From Gracilimonas sp046602855 (GTDB lineage Bacteria > Bacteroidota > Rhodothermia > Balneolales > Balneolaceae), in assembly GCF_046602855.1 (NCBI RefSeq), contig NZ_JBKINJ010000001.1, positions 2,046,001-2,110,000 of the forward strand: DNA of 64,000 bases. The letters are read 5' to 3'. This document shows positions 18,680 through 26,670 of the stretch, piece after piece (positions within the stretch are counted from its first letter, which is position 1; every line of letters begins with the position of its first letter). Below the pieces are notes generated by a model, which was not told where the DNA came from, searched no databases, and worked only from the letters and a program-made list of their open reading frames with translations. A program made the translations under genes and the position numbers.

Positions 18680-21118
18680 TTACTGAATAGCATCTACATT
18701 AACATTTATCCTGACTGAGGACCATTTGCCTTTTGACGCACCTTCATAAACCTCTAAAACCTTATCCAATAGCATTTCGATGTAAGCTCCTCCTTTTTCA
18801 GGCTCAATTTTAAGAGTCACTTCCCACAGGTATTTTCGGTTGAGCCATGGAATTGCTGACGGTGAGGGTCCTAAAACCGGAACATCCGGTACAACCTGCT
18901 CTGCGGACCTTTTCAGGGTATGAGCCGCCATATTCACCTTTTGTTCATCAGATGATTTTAGTTCAAATTTTATCAATCTTGAATAAGGTGGATAATATAA
19001 GGGTTTCCTGAATTCCATTTCCTGACGGGCAAAACCTCTGTGATCATGTTCTTTGGCAAAGATAAGCGCAGGATTTTCAGGCTGGCGGGTTTGAAGGAAT
19101 ACTGTTCCGGGTTTATCACCCCTGCCGGAACGCCCTGAAACCTGGCTTAGAAGCTGATACATTCGTTCAGTGGCCTGAAAAGATGGAAACGCAAGTTCCG
19201 TATCCGCATTCACAACCCCGACAACGGTTACATTTGGGAAATCAAGTCCTTTGGCCACTAACTGGGTTCCGATCAGGATATCTGCCTTACCGTCTCCAAA
19301 CTCCTTAAGAATGCGTTCATGTGCTCCTTTTCGAGATGTTGAATCCCGGTCAAAACGAATGACATTGGCTTCCGGAAATAGTGTTTCAAGCTGTTCTTCC
19401 ACATTCTGTGTGCCCGACCCCTGTACTTTAAGATTTGGAGAGCCGCAGTTTTCACATTGTGTATCCTTTCGCCGCGCATAACCGGTGTAGTGATCCATTA
19501 GCAAATTTTTGCGCTTGTGAAAGGTCAGGCTAACCGAACTCTCCGGACTTTCAGGAATATGCCCACAGTCTTCACATTGCAAATAACTGGCGTAGCCCCT
19601 TCTGTTATAAAGAAGGATGATCTGTTCATTCCTCTTCAAAGCTTCTTCCATTGCAATGTATAGCGATGCCGCAAATTCACCTTTCATTGCTTTGCCTTTA
19701 TACTGCTTTAAGTCTACGATCTCAACCTCAGGGAGTACGGCATCGGCATGGCGATCTTTCAACTCCAGCATCTCACATTTATCCTTGGCGGCCATATTCA
19801 GTGCCTGCATGCTTGGTGTAGCCGTTCCCATGATCACCACAGCAGCATTCATTCTAGCTCTCACAATAGCAGTTTCACGTGCATGGTATCTGGGCGCCGG
19901 GTCCATTTGCTTATAAGAGCTGTCGTGTTCTTCATCCAGGATGATGATCCCTAAGTTCTGAACCGGAGCAAAAACGGCAGATCGTGGTCCGATAGCGATC
20001 TTCTTCTTTCCTTGATCCAGATCTTTCCAAGCTTGCAATCTTTCTGCGGCTGACATCCGGCTATGCAGCAAAGCGATCTCATCTCCAAATATCCGGTAAA
20101 ACCTTGATACCGTTTGTGGCGTCAGCGCGATCTCCGGAACCAACACTATCCCCCCTTTTCCACTTTCTACCACCTGCTTCAGGGCATGGATGTAAACCTC
20201 CGTTTTCCCGCTTCCTGTAATACCAAACAGCAGGTAGTTGGCAAATTCATTTTCCTGAATAGACGATCCGATCTTTTCAAATGCGTTTTGCTGATCAGTA
20301 TTCAGAGTTTTTATGGAATCGGGATCATGATCCAGATTTTCAATATCTGACTTCTTATCAACTTCCCTGAATGTGATCCAGTTTTCATCCTGAAGTTTCC
20401 TCATACTGTATGAATTGAAAAGAGGATCATCGGGAAGATCGGACTGGCGAACCGGAATCAACCTTGAGATCTCAGCCAGTGCTTTGGTCCACTTCAGGGA
20501 TTCATTCACCTCTTCACTGTTCAAATATTCCTTGGCCCCCATCTTTGATTTATTATCAGCCCAGATCCACTCCCGCTCTGTTGAAACCGAAACTTTCATA
20601 TCCGGCTCTTCCCAGATCTCAATCTTCTTGGCCTTCAGTAACTTGCTTAACACCTGATTCAATCCCGTTCCCTTCCAGCGTTTTTTGGCCTCATCCAATG
20701 TGGTTTTATTTTCCCTGAGTTCTGAGATGATCTCCCTCTCTTCATCACTCAGGTTTTCATCATCACATTTCTCTGCCACATTCAAATATTTTCTTGAAAC
20801 GAAATTCAAGCCTGCCGGTAAAGCTGCCTGGATGGTTTCTCCCCAACTGGCGTAATAGAATTTTGAGATCCACCCGGTCAGTTCCAGCAATTCCTTGGAA
20901 AGCAGAGGCTGCTCATCCAGGATCTTCCGAACGGGTTTGGTTTTAAAGGAAGGGATTTGATCATGTACCCGAACTATAACCCCGATCGCATAATAATTTC
21001 TGAAGGGGATCCATACCCGCTGACCTTCCTGAACACCACGCTCAAGCTCATCGGGAACATGATATGTAAACTGCCTGCGAACAGCCGCCGGAAGAGCAAC
21101 ATCAACAAAGGTGGACAA
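18680..21118 (-). CDS. priA: Primosomal protein N' (replication restart helicase)
   Basis: The 812-aa protein has the N-terminal 3'-DNA-binding domain (FTYHVPDELERGVQEGQRVWIPFRN), Walker A FGITGSGKTEVYIHA near residue 303, a DEEH box (IIILDEEHDSSYKQ), the zinc-binding Cys pairs CEDCGHI and CENCGSPNLK, and helicase motifs V/VI (GTQLVAKGLDFPNV, QVSGRSGRGDKPG). PriA reloads the replisome at stalled forks. The length is slightly above the E. coli protein. Identification is secure. Confidence 0.97.
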   Translation of the reverse strand: MSTFVDVALPAAVRRQFTYHVPDELERGVQEGQRVWIPFRNYYAIGVIVRVHDQIPSFKTKPVRKILDEQPLLSKELLELTGWISKFYYASWGETIQAALPAGLNFVSRKYLNVAEKCDDENLSDEEREIISELRENKTTLDEAKKRWKGTGLNQVLSKLLKAKKIEIWEEPDMKVSVSTEREWIWADNKSKMGAKEYLNSEEVNESLKWTKALAEISRLIPVRQSDLPDDPLFNSYSMRKLQDENWITFREVDKKSDIENLDHDPDSIKTLNTDQQNAFEKIGSSIQENEFANYLLFGITGSGKTEVYIHALKQVVESGKGGIVLVPEIALTPQTVSRFYRIFGDEIALLHSRMSAAERLQAWKDLDQGKKKIAIGPRSAVFAPVQNLGIIILDEEHDSSYKQMDPAPRYHARETAIVRARMNAAVVIMGTATPSMQALNMAAKDKCEMLELKDRHADAVLPEVEIVDLKQYKGKAMKGEFAASLYIAMEEALKRNEQIILLYNRRGYASYLQCEDCGHIPESPESSVSLTFHKRKNLLMDHYTGYARRKDTQCENCGSPNLKVQGSGTQNVEEQLETLFPEANVIRFDRDSTSRKGAHERILKEFGDGKADILIGTQLVAKGLDFPNVTVVGVVNADTELAFPSFQATERMYQLLSQVSGRSGRGDKPGTVFLQTRQPENPALIFAKEHDHRGFARQEMEFRKPLYYPPYSRLIKFELKSSDEQKVNMAAHTLKRSAEQVVPDVPVLGPSPSAIPWLNRKYLWEVTLKIEPEKGGAYIEMLLDKVLEVYEGASKGKWSSVRINVNVDAIQ

Positions 21119-21198
21119 AACTGCTGTTCCTATTTGGTTGGATTTAAAATTGAACAGAAAGCTTATTCAATTTCATTGCGCGAATCAACAAGTTATTT

Positions 21199-21654
21199 GA
21201 ATATCGAATATTGAACAAGGAATAATGAATATCGAAATATTATTTAATACCCATATTCTTTTTTGTTGTTTGAATACTTTTGACCAGAATTGAAATGAGT
21301 TCATTACACTCCTTTATCGCTTTATCTAACTGATCAGATTGTAGGATAGGTCTCATTTTAATGATCTTCATGTTGGTAGAAGATTCCCTGAGTTCTTTTA
21401 AAGCAATTTTAAGTTTATGAACGAAGTCCTTTCGAGATTCCGCGCCTTGCGCTTCAGAATAATGAAATGCGGGTGAGGTACCACTTCGTACTAACTGCTT
21501 CCCAAAATAATTCCCTATATATGTATTAGGCAACTTCTCAGCGATATCCAAAATTAACAAAGCAAATTGAATAAGCCTTTCTTCCAGATCAAATTTCCTT
21601 TCGTTCATAATTTTTCTTCATTATTCGATATTCCTTGTTCAATATTCGATATTC
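21199..21654. repeat. Perfect 26-bp inverted repeat enclosing the four-helix-bundle gene
   Basis: The arm 21199-21224 (starting GAATATCGAATATTG) is the exact reverse complement of 21629-21654. The right arm ends at the base before the comM stop codon. The arms lie outside both ends of the 122-aa gene, so its transcript could fold into one long stem with the gene in the loop. This is the architecture known for 23S rRNA intervening sequences that encode proteins of the same family. Confidence 0.9.
21240..21608 (-). CDS. Four-helix-bundle protein (23S rRNA intervening-sequence / S23 family)
   Basis: This 122-aa all-helical protein has the family hallmarks F-A-L-x-I-L-x-I-A-E-K-L-P and GTSPAFHYSEAQGAESRKDFVHKLKIALKELRES (in parts: GKQLVRSGTS, NYFG, KIALKELRES). 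These proteins are found inside 23S rRNA intervening sequences and as scattered stand-alone genes; their biochemical role is unknown. The gene is bracketed by a perfect 26-bp inverted repeat and sits between priA and the 3' part of comM, all on the minus strand, suggesting a small mobile or retained IVS-like unit. Confidence 0.85.
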   Translation of the reverse strand: MNERKFDLEERLIQFALLILDIAEKLPNTYIGNYFGKQLVRSGTSPAFHYSEAQGAESRKDFVHKLKIALKELRESSTNMKIIKMRPILQSDQLDKAIKECNELISILVKSIQTTKKNMGIK

Positions 21655-22542
21655 TCATCCAAGCCACCCTTCTCTGTCCAGGCTTCGATACTGTATCGCT
21701 TCTGCTATGTGATTTGATCTTATATCTTCAGAGTGATCCAGGTCGGCAATAGTTCGCGAGACTTTTAGAATACGGTCATACGCACGGGCTGAAAGACCAA
21801 GCGTAGTGATGGCTTTTTTGAGGATCTGTGAACCGGCATCATCCAGCTTGCACATCTTTCGGACCATGCGAGTACTCATTTGAGCATTGCTGTAAACTCC
21901 CTTTACTCCCATAAACCGTTTCGACTGAATATCCCTGGCTTTTATCACCCGCTTTCTGATATCATTTGAGGACTCCCCCTTGGCCCTGCCGGACAATTCC
22001 TCATAGCTCACCTTATGAACCTCGATATGCAGATCGATCCGATCCAATAGAGGACCGCTTATCTTGCTTAGATACCGTTGCATTTGCTGAGAGGTGGTTC
22101 CACCCATATCATTGGGATCATACCAGTCACCGGACGGAGACGGATTCATCGATGCCACCAACATCACCCGACTCGGATAGGTCACACTCATTCGCGCCCG
22201 TGATATGGAGACAAAACCATCCTCCAGCGGCTGACGCATCACTTCCAGAGCACTGCGTTTGAACTCCGGCAGTTCATCCAGAAAAAGAACACCGTTGTGG
22301 GCCATTGAGATCTCACCCGGCATGGGAATACTTCCACCTCCTACCAAAGCCACATCAGAAACTGTATGGTGCGGTGATCGAAATTGTCGGTCAGTGATCA
22401 GTGCCTTTCCGGATTCCAGTATACCTGAAACGGAATGAATTTTTGTGGTTTCCAGGGCTTCATCCAAAGTAAGTGGAGGCAAAATAGTTGGTATGCGCCG
22501 CGCCATCATGGTCTTTCCTGAACCGGGAGGTCCTACCATCAC
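21655..22542 (-). pseudogene. comM: comM (yifB) 3' part, separated from its 5' part by the integrated element
   Basis: The 295 codons encode the ATPase half of the Mg-chelatase-like competence helicase ComM. It begins with Walker A MVGPPGSGKTMMARR and includes LDELPEFKRSALEVMRQPLEDG and the C-terminal AYDRILKVSRTIADLD. The missing first half is at 39501-40166. Removing 22541-39510 joins GSHNVV to MVGPPGSGKT in frame, giving about 514 aa, the normal ComM length. In the integrated state this half has no start other than GTG/ATG at the junction, lacks its promoter, and is probably not made. Confidence 0.95.
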
Positions 22543-22551
22543 AACATTATG
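22541..22551. repeat. Left attachment core (att)
   Basis: ACAACATTATG is identical to 39511-39521. To its left is comM sequence, to its right element sequence. A palindrome CTATTAATAG lies shortly inside at 22587-22596. Confidence 0.9.
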
Positions 22552-22796
22552 TTTAATTCTACAACAGCTAAGTAGCTCACCTATTACTATTAATAGCTCT
22601 TCTAAATAATCCGTAACCTACTGCTGTGCAAATGCTTATCTGTATATGTGTTAAATAATTTGCTCTCTACAGGTTAAAAACTTTTGGGCCGATTGTATAA
22701 TAAAGTAATGATGTGATAGAGTTGGAACTGCCTACACAATAAGGCACCAGACCTAACTATATCTATTTCACAAATAATAACAAACGGAGAAACAAA

Positions 22797-23675
22797 ATGA
22801 ACGGAACAGTAAAGCAGAAAGTAAAACTTCGCCGAACAAAACCACCAAGAAAGAAAAGTTCCAACCGCAACAATTTTGAGCGGGAAATGGAGGAACTTGG
22901 GATTGGAGTTGATAAGTCTATCAATGACGCGATAAAGCAACATGAAGATATAGAGACATTTGAAATGGCTGGATATTGTGCAGATGATCAACTTCAATGT
23001 ATAGCTGAGCAAATTCGCTTAAGAACTAAAAGAACTAAAAGCGATATTTTTACAACTGGTGAACTTTTGTACAAAGCGAAAGATATATGCCTGCGGTATA
23101 AAAGAGGTTATAAAAAATGGTTTAATAAGCAGGATATTGATTTCAGCTACGAAACCGGGCAGAATTATGTGCATGTCTTTGAGCAGTGTTTTTCAAACAA
23201 AAATATAGCGTTGCAAATACCGCGTTCTATTCTGTATGAACTATCTGCACCGAGCTTCCCTGAACAGCTTAGGGAGTTTCTATTCGAGCAAGGTAACTTT
23301 GATGAGATTAAAGATGGTGAATTAAAAAACCTCAAAAAGAAATATGAGGACGGAGGAATTGAAGCGGTACAGGGAGATATTAAAGAACTGAACCGGACGG
23401 AGTTAGTAAAACGTCAGGTACACAGTCGGCTGGATTTGATTAAAACCCATCTGAACAAACTGAACAAACTCAAAGATAAATTCCGAGCAGGCATGTACGG
23501 TAAAGAAGTTGTAGAATTTGATGTTCAACTTGAATGGTTAGAGCCGGAGGCATCCGAGATAAGTAAAACTCTATATAAGGAGATTGAACTGGCGTATGAT
23601 AATGTAGATAAAGCTGTTATAGAAGCAGAACAGCAACTGGATAAGTTAGCTGATGAAATTTTAGAGCAGGTGTAA
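22797..23675 (+). CDS. DUF3102-like element protein, possible DNA-binding/partition accessory
   Basis: The 292-aa protein has a basic N-terminal tail (KLRRTKPPRKKSS) followed by a helical block with TTGELLYKAKDICLRY and FSYETGQNYVHVFEQCF. This resembles DUF3102, a helical domain of phage and plasmid accessory proteins that often acts with an HTH. The C-terminal half is strongly coiled (residues about 170-292). The start ATG follows GGAG by 8 nt. It is the first gene at the left end and 8 bp upstream of the DpdA-like gene, so they are likely co-transcribed. The function is not established. Confidence 0.55.
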   Translation: MNGTVKQKVKLRRTKPPRKKSSNRNNFEREMEELGIGVDKSINDAIKQHEDIETFEMAGYCADDQLQCIAEQIRLRTKRTKSDIFTTGELLYKAKDICLRYKRGYKKWFNKQDIDFSYETGQNYVHVFEQCFSNKNIALQIPRSILYELSAPSFPEQLREFLFEQGNFDEIKDGELKNLKKKYEDGGIEAVQGDIKELNRTELVKRQVHSRLDLIKTHLNKLNKLKDKFRAGMYGKEVVEFDVQLEWLEPEASEISKTLYKEIELAYDNVDKAVIEAEQQLDKLADEILEQV

Positions 23676-23683
23676 AATTTACA

Positions 23684-24658
23684 ATGATGGAAAATTTACA
23701 ACCGTTTAAAATTTACTTTGCTGGTTCTTGGAGTTTATCAAAACACTGGCTTGAGGAACAGGGAGGCAATCCAGTCCGGAACAGATTGGTATCATTTGCC
23801 TACCCTGAACAGTTCGGGCAGTGGTTACATCAAACTGATGACGCTCCCGGAAATGTTATACTTGATTCAGGAGCCTTTTCCGCTTGGAACAAAGGCAGGG
23901 AAATAGATATCAATGAATACATTGAGTACGCCCACCAGTGTATCGCCCAAGGCGAGAAAGCCAACAAGAAAGTCCATGTAGTCAACCTTGATGTTATTCC
24001 GGGGGAAGCGGGAGAAATGAAAGGCATCAACCTTATTAGACCAAAGACCCGGCGGAAAATTGATGAAGCTGCCAAACAGGGTTTTGATAATATGGTGCGA
24101 ATGAAGAAGGAAGGCATTACACCTATCCACGTGTTTCACCAGCACGAGCATTTCAGGTGGCTTGACAAGATGCTTGAGCAAACGGATTACATTGGTATCT
24201 CCCCAGCCAATGATTTGTCAACGAAGGCGCGGAGACTTTGGATGGATAAAGTATTCACGTATCTGAATAAAACAGGAGCGAATGTCAAGACACACGGCTT
24301 CGGAGTAACATCCATCCCAGACCTAAAACAGTTCCCGTGGCACAGTTGTGACTCTGCATCGTGGGTGCTGCTAGCGGCATATGGGCAGGTCATGTGGCCT
24401 GTAAAGGGATTCAAGAGAGGCAGTGTTTTATCTAATAGCGATTACAATGTTATTACAGTCTCAGAGAAAAGTACAAAACGGGGAGTAGGCGGAATATCGG
24501 AAGGCGTCATTAAATGCTTTGAAAGGCAAGGGTATTCCTACCAAGATTTGCAGGCAGAAAATTACAGAAAGCTTATCAATATCAGGACGTTCCTAAAGAT
24601 GCAAAAGGACCTTAATGTGTGCAAAACTGCTTCTTTTAAAAAACAGCACTTCTTTTAA
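23684..24658 (+). CDS. DpdA-like TGT-fold protein, putative 7-deazaguanine DNA transglycosylase
   Basis: The 324-aa protein matches the tRNA-guanine-transglycosylase fold as found in phage DpdA proteins. It has VILDSGAFSAW near residue 59 (Asp equivalent to the TGT substrate-recognition Asp), HVVNLDVIPG, GISPANDL, HGFGVTSIPDLKQFPW and SCDSASWVLLA, whose Asp is the expected nucleophile. DpdA enzymes swap guanine in DNA for preQ0 or derivatives and protect phage DNA from restriction. No preQ0 synthesis gene is in the window, so the host pool would be needed. Base exchange in tRNA is the alternative. Confidence 0.68.
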   Translation: MMENLQPFKIYFAGSWSLSKHWLEEQGGNPVRNRLVSFAYPEQFGQWLHQTDDAPGNVILDSGAFSAWNKGREIDINEYIEYAHQCIAQGEKANKKVHVVNLDVIPGEAGEMKGINLIRPKTRRKIDEAAKQGFDNMVRMKKEGITPIHVFHQHEHFRWLDKMLEQTDYIGISPANDLSTKARRLWMDKVFTYLNKTGANVKTHGFGVTSIPDLKQFPWHSCDSASWVLLAAYGQVMWPVKGFKRGSVLSNSDYNVITVSEKSTKRGVGGISEGVIKCFERQGYSYQDLQAENYRKLINIRTFLKMQKDLNVCKTASFKKQHFF

Positions 24659-24699
24659 AAAAGTAAGGTTTTTTTAAAAAATACATTGTTTTTAAAAGT
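24628..24699. repeat. Four TTTTAAAA-type blocks at the 3' end of the DpdA-like gene
   Basis: CTTCTTTTAAAAAA occurs at 24630 and again at 24649 (19-bp step). Two further T-run/A-run blocks follow near 24669 and 24688. The first two are inside the final codons (SFKKQHFF) and the last two follow the stop. They may act as a T-run terminator or as AT-rich iterons. Confidence 0.5.
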
Positions 24700-24788
24700 C
24701 TATTTACTCATATACATAATATTATTTTGTTTAATGATTTCTTCTTTATAACATAGAATGAATAAAATAGTAACGAACCTCACGAGCA

Positions 24789-25010
24789 ATGACATTACGT
24801 ACCGCACGCGTTTCAAAAGGCATTAAACAAGCCGACCTGGCAACTATGGCAGATATAAATGTTGCCACTCTTTCATTCATTGAGAACGGCAAAACCACTC
24901 CACAGGAGGTAACCCGGCAGAAGTTGGAACAGGCTTTAGGATGCTCCATTGATTGGCGCCACACGTTCGAGGAAGCAATTTTGAGAAACCCTACACCCTC
25001 AGCATCATGA
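24789..25010 (+). CDS. Small XRE-family helix-turn-helix regulator
   Basis: This 73-aa protein consists almost wholly of a Cro/CI-type HTH: RVSKGIKQADLATMADINVATLS followed by FIENGKTTPQEVTRQKLEQALG (recognition region about residues 24-45). Such one-domain repressors control early or lysogeny genes of mobile elements. It overlaps the next 24-codon ORF through an ATGA. It could regulate the left-end genes or the replication module, but no operator is proven. Confidence 0.85.
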   Translation: MTLRTARVSKGIKQADLATMADINVATLSFIENGKTTPQEVTRQKLEQALGCSIDWRHTFEEAILRNPTPSAS

Positions 25011-25081
25011 AAGCACCGAACCCATACATCTACATTTTCACATTTTTATTAATCGCCTCAGTATTAACACTAATAACCTAA
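25007..25081 (+). CDS. 24-aa membrane microprotein, translationally coupled
   Basis: The ATG overlaps the TGA of the XRE gene (ATGA). The encoded peptide MKAPNPYIYIFTFLLIASVL is one hydrophobic helix ending TLIT. The stop overlaps the Shine-Dalgarno (AAGGAG) of the next gene. Tight packing suggests a real translated unit, but so short an ORF could also just carry ribosomes to the next start. Confidence 0.45.
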   Translation: MKAPNPYIYIFTFLLIASVLTLIT

Positions 25082-25092
25082 AGGAGAAAACA

Positions 25093-25383
25093 ATGAAAAC
25101 CATCACACTAAAAAAACCATCTGGTGAAACATTCCAAGTGAACGACAGACGAAACCAGCCACAGGCTAATAATTTTCAAGTGAATGGTCCAACCGGATAT
25201 GTTGATACCAAGTCTGACGATGAAATGCTCCTGCCTTTGGGCTATACATTGCAAGCTAACGGAAAAATTGAAACCCAAGCGGAGCGTATAAAACGGAAGT
25301 CCACCAATGAAAAACCTAAACCAAGAAAACAGGTAAATGAGGACAGTGAAGTCCTTTATCCGATTGGCGTAAACCCTCAATAA
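25093..25383 (+). CDS. 96-aa unrecognised element protein with an internal repeat
   Basis: A strong ribosome site AAGGAG lies 6 nt before ATG. The protein is hydrophilic. DDEMLLPLGYTLQ (about residues 50-62) resembles DSEVLYPIGVNPQ at the C terminus (about 84-96), so a short motif [DE]-x-L-x-P-[LI]-G is used twice. No family is recognised. It lies 12 bp before the next gene in the same direction and is probably in the same operon. Confidence 0.7.
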   Translation: MKTITLKKPSGETFQVNDRRNQPQANNFQVNGPTGYVDTKSDDEMLLPLGYTLQANGKIETQAERIKRKSTNEKPKPRKQVNEDSEVLYPIGVNPQ

Positions 25384-25395
25384 AAATTCCATCTG

Positions 25396-26280
25396 ATGAT
25401 GACACGTACCAAGACACAGAAAAAAGAAAAGAGCCGACGCTACCCATTTGGGAAGCATCCGGCGTATGACCAAGCCTTCGAAAAGGCTAAAAATAAGTCG
25501 CCCATATTCAACGAAAACGCAAGGAACCTCTACAATACAGATCCCATCAACAATCCCGAGGCAGGAATCTACGAACTAAAAGGAATGCCGGGTAAGGATG
25601 GTCATTACAAAGTGGGCACAGATTGGAAACTTGCTGCGATCCCATATTACAAATCTGAACTTGCTCAATTGAATGAACGGTTCAAAGCATGGCAAAGAAA
25701 ACAAGTAGAAAATGGCCAACTGCTGACACCTTCGGAAGAATGGCCAGATATGCTTCTTGATCTAAAACTAAAGAACCAAGCCATACTTGATGTTCGCAAG
25801 TTGGAGGTCAAAGAACTGGAAGCAACCATAGCAAAACAGGAGAAAGCCGCACAGAAGAAACGCAAATTGAAGATGCTTGAACATGGTCCACTTACAACAG
25901 GTGTGCCGTCATCATTGACAGAAGAAGAACGTAAGAAGTGGAGCGAAATTGATGGTCAAGAAATAAGCCGTAATGATGATGGTATACCATTCATCAGTTC
26001 CGAAGACTCACCTTATTACGGTATGCCTCTGTACCATTACTTCAAGATGGCAAAGGCTTGGATAAAGCAGATGGGCTTAGACAATGATTCCTTGTTCAAA
26101 GAGCGTGATAAACTATTTGAGGAAGCCCAAAAAAATGCTGTTCTGAAAAAACTCGTACTGCCCTCGAAAAAAATGGGGATCAAAGCATTGAAACAACAGA
26201 AACTGACAAAGATTTCGGAAAAAGATTTTCCCGACTGGCCTGAAGATGCCAAACCCATTCACGAAATTGAAGTGGCGTAA
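25396..26280 (+). CDS. 294-aa unrecognised element protein, coiled coil in the middle
   Basis: The basic N terminus (TRTKTQKKEKSRRYPFGKHP) is followed by a long helical region around residues 85-170 (LDVRKLEVKELEATIAKQEK, AAQKKRKLKMLEHG) that should form a coiled coil, then a globular C-terminal part with YYGMPLYHYFKMAKAW. No catalytic motif is recognised. It is the last gene before the hairpin-rich gap and might be a structural or DNA-handling accessory of the element. Confidence 0.7.
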   Translation: MMTRTKTQKKEKSRRYPFGKHPAYDQAFEKAKNKSPIFNENARNLYNTDPINNPEAGIYELKGMPGKDGHYKVGTDWKLAAIPYYKSELAQLNERFKAWQRKQVENGQLLTPSEEWPDMLLDLKLKNQAILDVRKLEVKELEATIAKQEKAAQKKRKLKMLEHGPLTTGVPSSLTEEERKKWSEIDGQEISRNDDGIPFISSEDSPYYGMPLYHYFKMAKAWIKQMGLDNDSLFKERDKLFEEAQKNAVLKKLVLPSKKMGIKALKQQKLTKISEKDFPDWPEDAKPIHEIEVA

Positions 26281-26670
26281 TGCTTCTTCATGTTGGTTGA
26301 TTAAACTTCGTAGAGAGCCCCGACATTTTGAAAGGTGTCGGGTGCCTTAAATTTTTGGTGCGATCAAACATACGCACCTCCTTAGCCGGACGGCTTTTGG
26401 TTTCCTCCTTTGGTTCGTTCGGCACTTTTTTTAATGGATAAAACGGCTCCAAATATAAAGACATACTAAGACACTACGGAGCCACAGATAAGGTGTCAGA
26501 GATCAGTAAGACAGTGAATATGAACCACTGATTGTATAATGAACAACTTTATGGAACCGGACAGGGTAGCCCCCTGACAAGCTTAGGATGGTTTTTATCT
26601 ACTTCCCCCATCTATCCAAATGCTCTTCCGGTTCCTCTTTTTTAATAGGAAGTAGAATTAGGAAGTAGAT
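26281..26670. other. Hairpin-rich 390-bp gap before the polymerase-like gene; candidate origin or structured RNA
   Basis: Several perfect stems are visible: CCCGACA/TGTCGGG (26319-26342, 10-nt loop), GGTGCG/CGCACC (26357-26378, 10-nt loop), AGCCG/CGGCT (26384-26395) and CAGGG/CCCTG near 26565. No ORF of note spans it. Position directly upstream of a replication-type gene fits an origin or its control RNA. A simple terminator plus promoter is the conservative reading. Confidence 0.45.

Noticed and set aside
22674..23012. 112-codon minus-strand ORF at the element's left end
   Set aside because: It overlaps the DUF3102-like gene start and its promoter region, with no recognisable domain.
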